Origin: Planctomycetota bacterium
GTDB lineage: Bacteria; Planctomycetota; UBA1135
Length of the DNA: 11,482 nucleotides
Direction of reading: 5' to 3'
NCBI GenBank assembly: GCA_029243845.1
Contig: JAQWRF010000244.1
Coordinates: forward strand, 1-11,482
The position numbers and the translations under genes are program-made. The notes beneath the pieces were generated by a model. The model ran no database searches. It saw nothing but the letters and a program-made list of their open reading frames with translations, and was not told where the DNA came from. Shown in pieces: positions 1 through 6,573 of this stretch; the stretch's first letter is position 1; each line of letters begins with the position of its first letter.

Positions 1-890
1 TGGCTATCGTCGCGCAAATCGAAATCAGTAGGGCAGATTACGATGAGGCCACCGTTGAATGCGCAGTCACTAATGTCAATGGCTACGCCTTCAGCAGCTG
101 TAATGATCACCGTGTCTTCAGTGTAGACCTCGCTGATTTCCACACCGGTATAGTTGATAATGGTTTTCCCAGCACCTGGTGTAGTTAAGCTAGCGAAATC
201 CCATGCTGGCGCTTGCGCGTTTTCCGTGATTAGAACTTCTTCACCGAGCTCCTGGTATTCGGTGTTTGCTTTGTAGCGGAAGAGCATTCCGTCAACGACA
301 GAATTGTTGAACAATGTGTGACCATCCGCCGATGCACCACCAGCAGCATAAAATCCAACCCCACTTGCATCGAATTTCCAATCATCAACTTTGCCTTGCA
401 GGTCGGTGACAAGCATATCGCACATCACGTTTGATTGAATCAATTTTAGGTTTTCACCTAAGAAGATCAATCCCACCTCAGAAGTTCCATTGGCGCCTGA
501 TGTCACTTGAATAGTGCCACCGAGTTTTGCAAGACCGGTGCTATAGATGCCATCAACAGTGATGTTGTGAGCAGGCTCGATGTATGTTTCAGATTCATCA
601 ACAGCAGTGTTGATGTCAAATTTCGTCATGCCATCGAGCAGCGTGATAAGGCCTGCGGTCCCAGTCCAGTTCGGATTGAGTAGCAATTGGCGTTGGGCAA
701 ATTCCCAGCCAGATTCAGCAGCGAACTCGGCTCTCAAAGCTTGCCCTTCATCGCGCTGTGTATCAATTTGATTGTCGATTGAATCAGCAAATGAAGCGCT
801 TAGCGCTGTAAGCAATCCGGTTACTAGGATTACCAGGAAGAGGACGGTGCCTCGCTGGGTGTTGTCAGTGTGTTTGTAAAATGTTTTCAT
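1..890 (-). CDS. GspK/PilX-like minor pseudopilin, partial (3' end outside window)
   Basis: This frame is open from ATG at 890 to the left edge, giving 296 codons without a stop. The start has a GGAG ribosome site 6 nt upstream. The N-terminus is a type IV pilin leader ending QRG (residues 12-14), followed by TVLFLVILVTGLLTALSASF as the hydrophobic helix (about 15-34). Mature position 5 is Leu, not Glu. Lack of Glu5 is the known hallmark of GspK and is also usual in PilX-type subunits that start or cap the filament tip. An AAESGWEFAQRQL stretch (57-69) matches the helix that follows in PilX/GspK proteins. The remainder is rich in short beta-like segments and ends in a GGLIVICP stretch, possibly beta-helical; that is inference. 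It follows the GspI-, H- and J-like genes, the usual place for K. The length already equals a typical GspK, so a longer than usual protein is likely. Confidence 0.85.
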   Translation of the reverse strand, partial: MKTFYKHTDNTQRGTVLFLVILVTGLLTALSASFADSIDNQIDTQRDEGQALRAEFAAESGWEFAQRQLLLNPNWTGTAGLITLLDGMTKFDINTAVDESETYIEPAHNITVDGIYSTGLAKLGGTIQVTSGANGTSEVGLIFLGENLKLIQSNVMCDMLVTDLQGKVDDWKFDASGVGFYAAGGASADGHTLFNNSVVDGMLFRYKANTEYQELGEEVLITENAQAPAWDFASLTTPGAGKTIINYTGVEISEVYTEDTVIITAAEGVAIDISDCAFNGGLIVICPTDFDLRDDS

Positions 891-896
891 GTTATT

Positions 897-900
897 CTCC
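897..900 (-). promoter_or_regulatory. Ribosome binding site GGAG for the GspK/PilX-like gene
   Basis: The minus strand reads GGAGAATAACATG, with GGAG 6 nt before the ATG at 890. It supports this start inside the 69-nt gap 891-959. The only other possible in-frame starts before the upstream stop at 930-932 are a TTG (900-902) and a GTG (903-905), which overlap or abut the GGAG. Apart from this site the gap shows only a weak 4-bp GGCT/AGCC hairpin. Confidence 0.7.
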
Positions 901-959
901 AACACCTTTACGGCTCGCCAGCCAGCTACTTAAGGGTAAATCGCCGAATACTAGTTGTC

Positions 960-1514
960 TCAGTCATTGCGCTGAATCCAAGTTGCGCCAGCGAGTTCGA
1001 ATGTGCGTTCAGAATTCGGGTTGCCAGCTCCCGTGGCATGGCCGTCGTCTAGGCCAATGATAAGGTGAAAGCTAATGCGTGATATGACTTCGATGCCATC
1101 CCTCGTGGCTGTTAATGTATCGACGTTAAAATCGCGCACGTCGAAAATAACTTCTTCTGTGATGCCACCAACGAGGGCGACTCGCAAAGAGTTGTCGGGA
1201 GGGCTCCATGTGTATTCGATCTCGCCAGGAGCAAGAGCTCCGGTAGTGCTAATCCCAATCGTCCATCCCGTTTGTTGAGTTCCGGCAACCTCGATTTCGC
1301 TAGCGTAGCGACAGTCCTTGATTAAGCGATTGAGCGCTCGTCGCGCATTGACATTAGTATGCATCCGAATGTCACCCTCACGTACCACTTCTAAGGTCTC
1401 TGAAGTACTGTAAAGCGCTCCAAACAGTAGAACCATGGCAATTGAGGTAGCAACCATGATTTCCATTAACGTGAAACCAGCAGTACTGATGCGGTTGTTG
1501 CGTGATAGTTTCAT
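960..1514 (-). CDS. GspJ/PilW-like minor pseudopilin
   Basis: This is a 184-residue type IV pilin-like protein. The class III-type leader is MKLSRNNRISTAG, cut after Gly13, followed by FTLMEIMVATSIAMVLLFGA with Glu at mature position 5. The cleaved protein is inserted in the inner membrane by this helix and should join the pseudopilus tip. The long second half and the sequence RRALNRLIKDCR (about 70-82) after the helix are typical of GspJ/PilW-class subunits. The frame can be read back to 1571, but ATG 1514 is preferred: it gives a normal leader and sits 2 nt after the stop of the preceding pseudopilin. There is no clear ribosome site, so it probably relies on translational coupling. The exact letter (J against another minor pilin) is inferred from order and length. 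Confidence 0.87.
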   Translation of the reverse strand: MKLSRNNRISTAGFTLMEIMVATSIAMVLLFGALYSTSETLEVVREGDIRMHTNVNARRALNRLIKDCRYASEIEVAGTQQTGWTIGISTTGALAPGEIEYTWSPPDNSLRVALVGGITEEVIFDVRDFNVDTLTATRDGIEVISRISFHLIIGLDDGHATGAGNPNSERTFELAGATWIQRND

Positions 1515-1516
1515 GA

Positions 1517-1987
1517 TTATTGGGGGATTGCGGTTATTAGCCCAGAGAGGGACTTTATTACGATATGCCACTCGTTAGAGCCTTGTACGATGGCAAACGC
1601 TGCATCAGAAGAGGTGCGGCCGGTCGGTAAGAAAACGGCATCGGTATTGCCGCCGCCAATGTTGGCGAAGCTCACGCCAGGTGGTAATTCAATCCAACCA
1701 TCGATGTCAGACTTGTATGTTTGCAAAGCTGTGCCGTTCTGTAGTTGCGAGCGCCAGCGATTATTTGCGACATCAATTTGCATGGTTACATTTTCCCATG
1801 TGCGTTTGGCGTAAGAGCGATTGCGACTTGCGTCTGCCACAATCGAACGCGTAATATTGCCCGCGCGATCGTCATTCTGCACAGCTGGCACAGCAAGACT
1901 GAATAGAACAATAAGGATAGCGACAGTTGCCACTAGTTCTATTAACGAAACCCCGGCATTGCGCTTTAGTGTTCTGCTGACAGCCAT
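1517..1987 (-). CDS. GspH-like minor pseudopilin
   Basis: This 156-residue prepilin-like protein has a leader rich in basic residues ending RNAG (cut after Gly12), then VSLIELVATVAILIVLFSLA, with Glu at mature position 5. Such proteins are processed by a prepilin peptidase at the inner membrane and assemble under the motor ATPase and PilC-like platform. The stretch VADASRNRSYAKR after the helix and the later FLPTGRTSSDAAF segment (about 117-130), with FxPxGr..., are typical of GspH/FimT-class subunits, whose C-terminal half is a beta sandwich. The start codon lies 22 nt inside the preceding pseudopilin gene and has GGAGG 4 nt upstream, slightly close but strong. The following gene begins 2 nt after its stop. 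Confidence 0.88.
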   Translation of the reverse strand: MAVSRTLKRNAGVSLIELVATVAILIVLFSLAVPAVQNDDRAGNITRSIVADASRNRSYAKRTWENVTMQIDVANNRWRSQLQNGTALQTYKSDIDGWIELPPGVSFANIGGGNTDAVFLPTGRTSSDAAFAIVQGSNEWHIVIKSLSGLITAIPQ

Positions 1988-2388
1988 ACCGCCTCCAAGA
2001 TTTTCGCGCCGTTATAAGTAGCTTCAATTCCGACCACGCGCGTTCGGGATTCGTTGCTTGCAACAACTACTGTTGGGTCATAATCATCGACTGCTGTCAC
2101 CGTTACATTAAGAATGAAGCCCGTGCTATTCGGCATTACCGATCCATCGCCTAATACGGGCGAATAAGATTGAGCATTGCGTAAATCGAGACTATCAATA
2201 CTATCTTTATAGGTGTATTCGCGAAACTCGCGGATGGCTATCGCAGCATTTGCTGACACTTCGGTGCCGTGCATAGCTTTCATGCCGATACGTAACGAAG
2301 CGATTGCCGAAGTCGACACAATTACGATTAACACTACCGCAATCGAAACTTCGATGAGGGTGAATCCAGAATTGCGCGTTTTTTTCAT
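1966..2388 (-). CDS. GspI-like minor pseudopilin
   Basis: This 140-residue protein starts MKKTRNSG and then FTLIEVSIAVVLIVIVSTSA, a textbook prepilin leader (cut after Gly8) with Phe1 and Glu5 of the mature protein. The short length, a leader-plus-helix followed by about 100 residues, and the first place in a four-pseudopilin run fit GspI/PilV-class subunits. In type II secretion I, J and K form the tip complex with H joining it to the shaft; the same role is inferred here. Its ATG lies 2 nt after the stop of the PilC-like gene in a TAATAATG context, with AGGA 5 nt upstream. Its end overlaps the next gene by 22 nt. Confidence 0.88.
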   Translation of the reverse strand: MKKTRNSGFTLIEVSIAVVLIVIVSTSAIASLRIGMKAMHGTEVSANAAIAIREFREYTYKDSIDSLDLRNAQSYSPVLGDGSVMPNSTGFILNVTVTAVDDYDPTVVVASNESRTRVVGIEATYNGAKILEAVWLSAEH

Positions 2389-2390
2389 TA

Positions 2391-3548
2391 TTATCCTACG
2401 TATTTCGCCATTGTTAGAATCGGAGTCATTAGCGACACCACAATGAAGCCAACTACGGCACCAGCAAGGACAACCGTGGCTGGCCCGAGCAGGGAAGTGA
2501 AAGTGTTTAGCGCCGCTTTGGTCTCGGCATCTAAAAACTCAGCTGCCTTACGCAGTGAGCTGTCAAGCGAACCAGAGGACTCGCCTGCAACAATCATTTG
2601 TGTAAGAGCCGGCGGCATTTCTTTGCCGCACATAACAGTGTGCATAGGGCGACCGTCGCGTACAGTGACAGCGGCTTTTTCCCATTGCGCTTGCAAGCGC
2701 GGTAATTCAGAAACTTGCCGCGCGTGTTCTAGTCCAGTCAGGATTGGCACGCCAGATTCAAGCGTTAGCGCTAAAGTGCCAACGGAACGTGACAAATAGG
2801 CCTTGAAAATCAAGTCGCCAATTACGGGCATTTTCGAGACGGCATCAAAAATCACCGCACGTGATTTTTTGGATTTTAGTGCGATGAGAAATGCTGCGAT
2901 TACCGTAATGATTCCGCCGAACACTAACTCTGGAGCTGAATGTAGGAGTTGGCTCGCTGAAAGGACAAGCTTGGTTGTCCATGGTAACTCGTCAGGACGC
3001 TTCATCATCAGGCCTTCAAATTTCGGTACCAAAAAGTACAAAATTCCAAGAGTCATAGTGAAAGTCATGAACATCAAAAACCCCGGATAGGTTAGTGCTG
3101 CTTTAATCTTGCTGCCTAGTTCTATTTGATTCGTTAGTAGTTCAATGCTGCGATCTAGGGACTCTTCCAACGCTCCTGCTTGTTCTCCAGCAGCGAGTAA
3201 GTGCACTACGTACTTTTCGAAGCAATTAGGTAGGCAGTCAAAAGCGTATGACAAATCGTGGCCGCCTTCAACGACTGTCGTTATTTTGCGCAAGACTTTT
3301 TCGGATTCTGGTGTTGTCGCGTGCTCAATCAATGAGCGCATTGCAGCAAGCAGTGGCACACCAGCGCTAAGCATAGCACGCATTTGAATCATTACTTGCA
3401 GCGCTTCTTTTGGCTTAAGCTTTATTCTTAAGTCAGCATGCGCAGGACCGTCTTCGACGGTTTGGCGTTCTGGCGGAGTCTCGCCACCAGCGTTGCCACC
3501 GAACACCTCGTCGTCTTGCGTTTTGTAAACAAATGATGTTAGGCTCAT
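2391..3548 (-). CDS. PilC/GspF/MshG-family inner-membrane platform protein
   Basis: This 385-residue polytopic protein is the membrane platform on which the motor ATPase acts to add or extract pilins. It carries two copies of the GspF domain. The first (about 48-171) includes MRAMLSAGVPLLAAM and LLAAGEQAGALEESL; the second (about 250-373) includes TLALTLESGVPILTGLEHA and MIVAGESSGSLDSSL. The paired AGE..G.L motifs are the family signature. Membrane segments lie near 155-175, 208-224 and 355-378. The N-terminal 45 residues are acidic, Gly-rich and probably cytoplasmic and flexible. Length is normal for the family. Its ATG overlaps the ATPase stop as ATGA, with a strong GGAGG 6 nt upstream, so the two partners are made together. 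Confidence 0.95.
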   Translation of the reverse strand: MSLTSFVYKTQDDEVFGGNAGGETPPERQTVEDGPAHADLRIKLKPKEALQVMIQMRAMLSAGVPLLAAMRSLIEHATTPESEKVLRKITTVVEGGHDLSYAFDCLPNCFEKYVVHLLAAGEQAGALEESLDRSIELLTNQIELGSKIKAALTYPGFLMFMTFTMTLGILYFLVPKFEGLMMKRPDELPWTTKLVLSASQLLHSAPELVFGGIITVIAAFLIALKSKKSRAVIFDAVSKMPVIGDLIFKAYLSRSVGTLALTLESGVPILTGLEHARQVSELPRLQAQWEKAAVTVRDGRPMHTVMCGKEMPPALTQMIVAGESSGSLDSSLRKAAEFLDAETKAALNTFTSLLGPATVVLAGAVVGFIVVSLMTPILTMAKYVG

Positions 3549-5482
3549 GACTTTCCTCCAGCACGCAGCGCCTCTTCAACAGTGGTTAAGCCAATGTTTA
3601 CCCGTTGGAAGGCATCGCTAAGCAAGGAGTCCATTCCTTCCTTAAGCGCTAAGCTTCGGATGTCAGACGAAGAGGGGTTACTGGCGATTAAATCTTGCAA
3701 TCCGTCCGTTACTTTCATTACTTCAAAGACACCGCGACGTCCATCGTAGCCCGTGTTACGACACGCTGGGCATCCTGCGGAGGCGAAGTGTTGTTGACGC
3801 TCTAGACCCTGTTTTGCATACTGATCATGCACCGACTCAGAATGTTCAATCGGTCGTTTACACGAGTCGCATAACTTTCTGACCAAGCGTTGCGCAATGA
3901 CTGCGCGTAGGGTTGCAGCAACCAAGAACGGCTCGACTCCCATTTGAATCAAACGTGATGCCGCACCGGGGGCATCGTTGGTGTGTAATGTCGCTAGAAC
4001 TAAGTGACCCGTCAGGGCAGCCTCTATCGCTATTTCGGCGGTTTCTTTGTCGCGAATTTCACCAATCATTATTACGTCGGGATCTTGGCGAAGTAGTGCG
4101 CGCAGGCACAACTCAAAAGATAAGCCTGCTTTGTAGTTTACTTGTGTTTGGTTTACGCCTTGCACCGAACGTTCAACAGGGTTCTCAACGGTAGACACAT
4201 TGGTTTCTGGAGTAACGATTTCGTCAAGCACGCTGTACAAGGTTGTTGTCTTGCCAGAACCCGTTGGTCCGGTGACTAATACCAGGCCGTGCGGCAGGTT
4301 AATGGCTTCATTTAACCACAAGCTATTGTTACTGGTTAGACCAAGGTGCTCTAGCGCTAAAGCTTCGGTGTTGCGGTTCAAAATACGCATTACAGCTTTT
4401 TCACCGTGTACGGTTGGTAGTGTATTGACGCGTAAGTCAACATCACGTGTCCGATCTTCATAATGAATGCGTCCATCTTGCGGTAGTCGCTTTTCGGAGA
4501 TGTCACAGCCGGCCGCAACTTTTATACGTGCCACCAACGAAGAACCAATATCATTTGCAAGTGGACCTACTTCATGCAGGCGACCATCGACGCGGTAGCG
4601 CAACAAGTAATTGTCTTGAAAAGGTTCGATGTGAATATCAGATGCGCCTTCAATGATAGCGTTTACAACAATTTCATTAAAACGCTCCTCTATCGGTACT
4701 TCATCTTCGTCGGTGTTTTCAACAGCAACGCTTCCTGAATGCGCACGCTGTAATTGATCGAGACCAATGTTGATTGCTTCTGGTGTAGTCACAGTTGTGA
4801 TTACGGACAGGCCGGTGTATTTGCGGACTACATCGCTAGCATAGACGTCGGCCGGGTCTTTTAGGGCAACGGCAAGTGTGTCGTTGAGGCGTAAGTAAGG
4901 CAGAATGCCGTGCACGCGCAATTCGGCGAAAGGCACATCGCATTCAAGAGATACGTCGAGAACTCCGTCATTAACCGGATTTACGAAAGGTAAATCGTGT
5001 TGTGCAGCCAAGGCACGAGCTAATTGCTCTTCGTCAATGTGACCTTCTTCGAGCATGATTTGCCCCAAATAAGAATCAGGGCGTTCACTTGATTTCTCGA
5101 TGGAATCATTTAGATCTTCATCATTTGAATAGCCTAATTGAATCAGCACCTCGCCCAGGCGAGCGCCATTATCGATGTTACTGGCGGCATCTGTGTCTTC
5201 GGATATGCCAAGCACTTCGTGTAGTCGAAACGAATTACAAGCCGCGCGCAAAGCGCTCGAAGGGTTCTCTATTGCCAGCATGCGCCCCTGACGATGAAGA
5301 GCGTGTACACCGTCAACCAACATCTGTAAGCCTTCAGAGTCAACCGTGATCACGTTGCTCGCGTCAACTACGCAGCTATCAGCAGTGCTTAATAGTTGCC
5401 ATAGCATATCGAACTCGTTGCTGTGCGCGCCGTTAAGCACACTCGGCAAGGAGAGGTTGGTGGTTGAAGTAGAGGGGTTCAT
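3545..5482 (-). CDS. GspE/PilB/MshE-family assembly ATPase with N-terminal STAS domain
   Basis: This 645-residue hexameric motor should power filament assembly from the cytoplasmic face. Residues about 8-94 form a STAS domain of the SpoIIAA/STAS_2 kind (CVVDASNVITVDSEGLQMLV, then NPSSALRAA), which is not a usual part of this family. Residues 107-162 hold two MshEN-type repeats (RLGEVL... and YLGQIM...LARALAAQ), the c-di-GMP-binding fold of MshE; the closing Gln of the first repeat is Ser131. The ATPase core shows Walker A GPTGSGKT (405-412), an Asp box reading TVENPVE (431-437), Walker B IMIGEIRD (471-478), the His box TGHLVLATLHTND (491-503), and a four-Cys zinc site (C538, C541, C571, C574). 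The absence of a preceding ribosome site and the ATGA overlap with the TPR gene suggest coupled translation. Which subfamily (PilB, MshE or GspE) is unsettled; MshE fits the gene order best. Confidence 0.95.
   Translation of the reverse strand: MNPSTSTTNLSLPSVLNGAHSNEFDMLWQLLSTADSCVVDASNVITVDSEGLQMLVDGVHALHRQGRMLAIENPSSALRAACNSFRLHEVLGISEDTDAASNIDNGARLGEVLIQLGYSNDEDLNDSIEKSSERPDSYLGQIMLEEGHIDEEQLARALAAQHDLPFVNPVNDGVLDVSLECDVPFAELRVHGILPYLRLNDTLAVALKDPADVYASDVVRKYTGLSVITTVTTPEAINIGLDQLQRAHSGSVAVENTDEDEVPIEERFNEIVVNAIIEGASDIHIEPFQDNYLLRYRVDGRLHEVGPLANDIGSSLVARIKVAAGCDISEKRLPQDGRIHYEDRTRDVDLRVNTLPTVHGEKAVMRILNRNTEALALEHLGLTSNNSLWLNEAINLPHGLVLVTGPTGSGKTTTLYSVLDEIVTPETNVSTVENPVERSVQGVNQTQVNYKAGLSFELCLRALLRQDPDVIMIGEIRDKETAEIAIEAALTGHLVLATLHTNDAPGAASRLIQMGVEPFLVAATLRAVIAQRLVRKLCDSCKRPIEHSESVHDQYAKQGLERQQHFASAGCPACRNTGYDGRRGVFEVMKVTDGLQDLIASNPSSSDIRSLALKEGMDSLLSDAFQRVNIGLTTVEEALRAGGKS
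3555..3559 (-). promoter_or_regulatory. Ribosome binding site GGAGG for the PilC-like gene
   Basis: GGAGG lies 6 nt before the ATG at 3548, inside the last codons of the ATPase gene. It fixes this start and its ATGA overlap with the ATPase stop. Confidence 0.75.
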
Positions 5483-6573
5483 AGAGCTGTGCTGTCTGTT
5501 GTTACCGCAGCGATTTTCGAATCTACATACTGCATAAGCAATTCGATACTACGGATGCCGTCGCGATCGCTTGATGCCATCATGAGAGCGGTGCGCGCTT
5601 GAGTGAAACGCTTATTCGTAATGTCAAGTTTGGCCTGCAGGATGTGCCCGCGCCAATCGCGTTTGCTAACGGCAACACGACTTAAAAAGTTTTGCGCTTG
5701 GTTAGAGTTGCTCTGTGCCCAGTAAACTCTGGCGGTAGCCATTAAGAAAAGTTCATTCTGTGGCTCGCGCTCGATCAAGAAGCGTAGTAGGTTAATGGCA
5801 GAATCTAAATCACCGCTATTTTCAGCGCTCTGTGCGGCACTAAACATTGGGTCGATGCCAGCGGCTGTTTCATTCAAAGCAATGCGTATCGATTCTGGCA
5901 TGTCAACATTAGGATCCATGTTGATCGCAGTGCGGTATGCTTCAGCGGCTGCAGTTAAGTCGCCTTGTGAAAGCAGTAGGTCGCCCGATGTGGTCCATGA
6001 GCTTGCGTGTTGTGGATCTTCTCTAAGCATGGCGCTGACAAAGTCCTGCGCCTGTTCCGTTTGACCTGTCGCAGCGTAGTGTGTGAGAATCACGCGCGCA
6101 AAGCTCGGATCGTTTTCGATAGCATCCCATGCGTACTCAAGAGTCTCAGAAGCTTTTTCAGTCTGTCCTGACTCAGCAAGAGCAGCCGCGTAAACCATAT
6201 TGATTTCTGGGTCGTTCGGTGCAAACAATGCCGCGCGCTCAGCATAGGCAAGTGCTTTTGTGACTTCCCCCTCAGCTAGAAACAAACGTGCAAGAGCAGC
6301 GTGGCACACTGTATCTTCAGGGTTGACTTCGCAAGCTTCAGACAGGTATTCACGTGCTTCTTCAATTAAGTTGCTTTCAAGAGCACGAAATGCAAAGGTG
6401 CGCAAGATATTACTGCGCGCGGCATTCCATTCTTCGACATCAATACCTTCCATGCGCTCCACTTCGGCATCGGTTAGATGGCGTACTTCATTAACTCGAA
6501 CATTGTCTAGCTCAGGAGTAGAAGAGGCGCAGCTTGCAAACAAGGCACAAACGATAAGGTAGGTATTTTTCAT
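5479..6573 (-). CDS. TPR-repeat lipoprotein (MshN/PilF-position protein)
   Basis: This 364-residue protein begins with a short signal peptide and a plausible lipobox, FASC with Cys15, so it is predicted to be a lipid-anchored periplasmic or outer-membrane protein. Phe at -3 is allowed but not ideal. From about residue 56 onward it is a run of tetratricopeptide-like helical pairs, for example at 56-84, 90-118, 124-152, 192-220, 242-270 and 276-304, with motifs such as AYAERAALFAPNDPEI and EAYRTAINMDPN. TPR lipoproteins help secretins reach and assemble in the outer membrane (PilF/PilW families), and MSHA loci carry the TPR protein MshN between secretin and ATPase, exactly the place seen here. 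A similar helper role is inferred. The ATG is fused to the secretin stop (TAATG) with GGAGA 7 nt upstream. Confidence 0.88.
   Translation of the reverse strand: MKNTYLIVCALFASCASSTPELDNVRVNEVRHLTDAEVERMEGIDVEEWNAARSNILRTFAFRALESNLIEEAREYLSEACEVNPEDTVCHAALARLFLAEGEVTKALAYAERAALFAPNDPEINMVYAAALAESGQTEKASETLEYAWDAIENDPSFARVILTHYAATGQTEQAQDFVSAMLREDPQHASSWTTSGDLLLSQGDLTAAAEAYRTAINMDPNVDMPESIRIALNETAAGIDPMFSAAQSAENSGDLDSAINLLRFLIEREPQNELFLMATARVYWAQSNSNQAQNFLSRVAVSKRDWRGHILQAKLDITNKRFTQARTALMMASSDRDGIRSIELLMQYVDSKIAAVTTDSTAL

Noticed and set aside
230..412. A separate 60-codon minus-strand frame at 230-412
   Set aside because: It lies inside the GspK/PilX-like gene in another frame, has no recognisable features and is explained as a shadow.
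891..959. Possible terminator or promoter in the 69-nt gap before the K-like gene
   Set aside because: Only a 4-bp GGCT/AGCC hairpin without a T-run is present, and no clear -35/-10 pair; the gap seems to be a spacer with a ribosome site.
1514..1571. Longer N-terminus for the GspJ-like protein starting at 1571
   Set aside because: It would put 19 extra residues before a normal prepilin leader and overlap the GspH-like gene; ATG 1514 gives the usual leader length.
2443..2799. A 118-codon open frame on the plus strand
   Set aside because: It lies wholly antisense to the well-supported PilC/GspF gene, has no family resemblance and looks like a shadow frame; other plus-strand frames are the same.
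5795..6562. Plus-strand frames of 89 and 100 codons
   Set aside because: Both are antisense to the TPR lipoprotein gene, with low-complexity Ser/Arg/Ala-rich translations typical of shadow reading.
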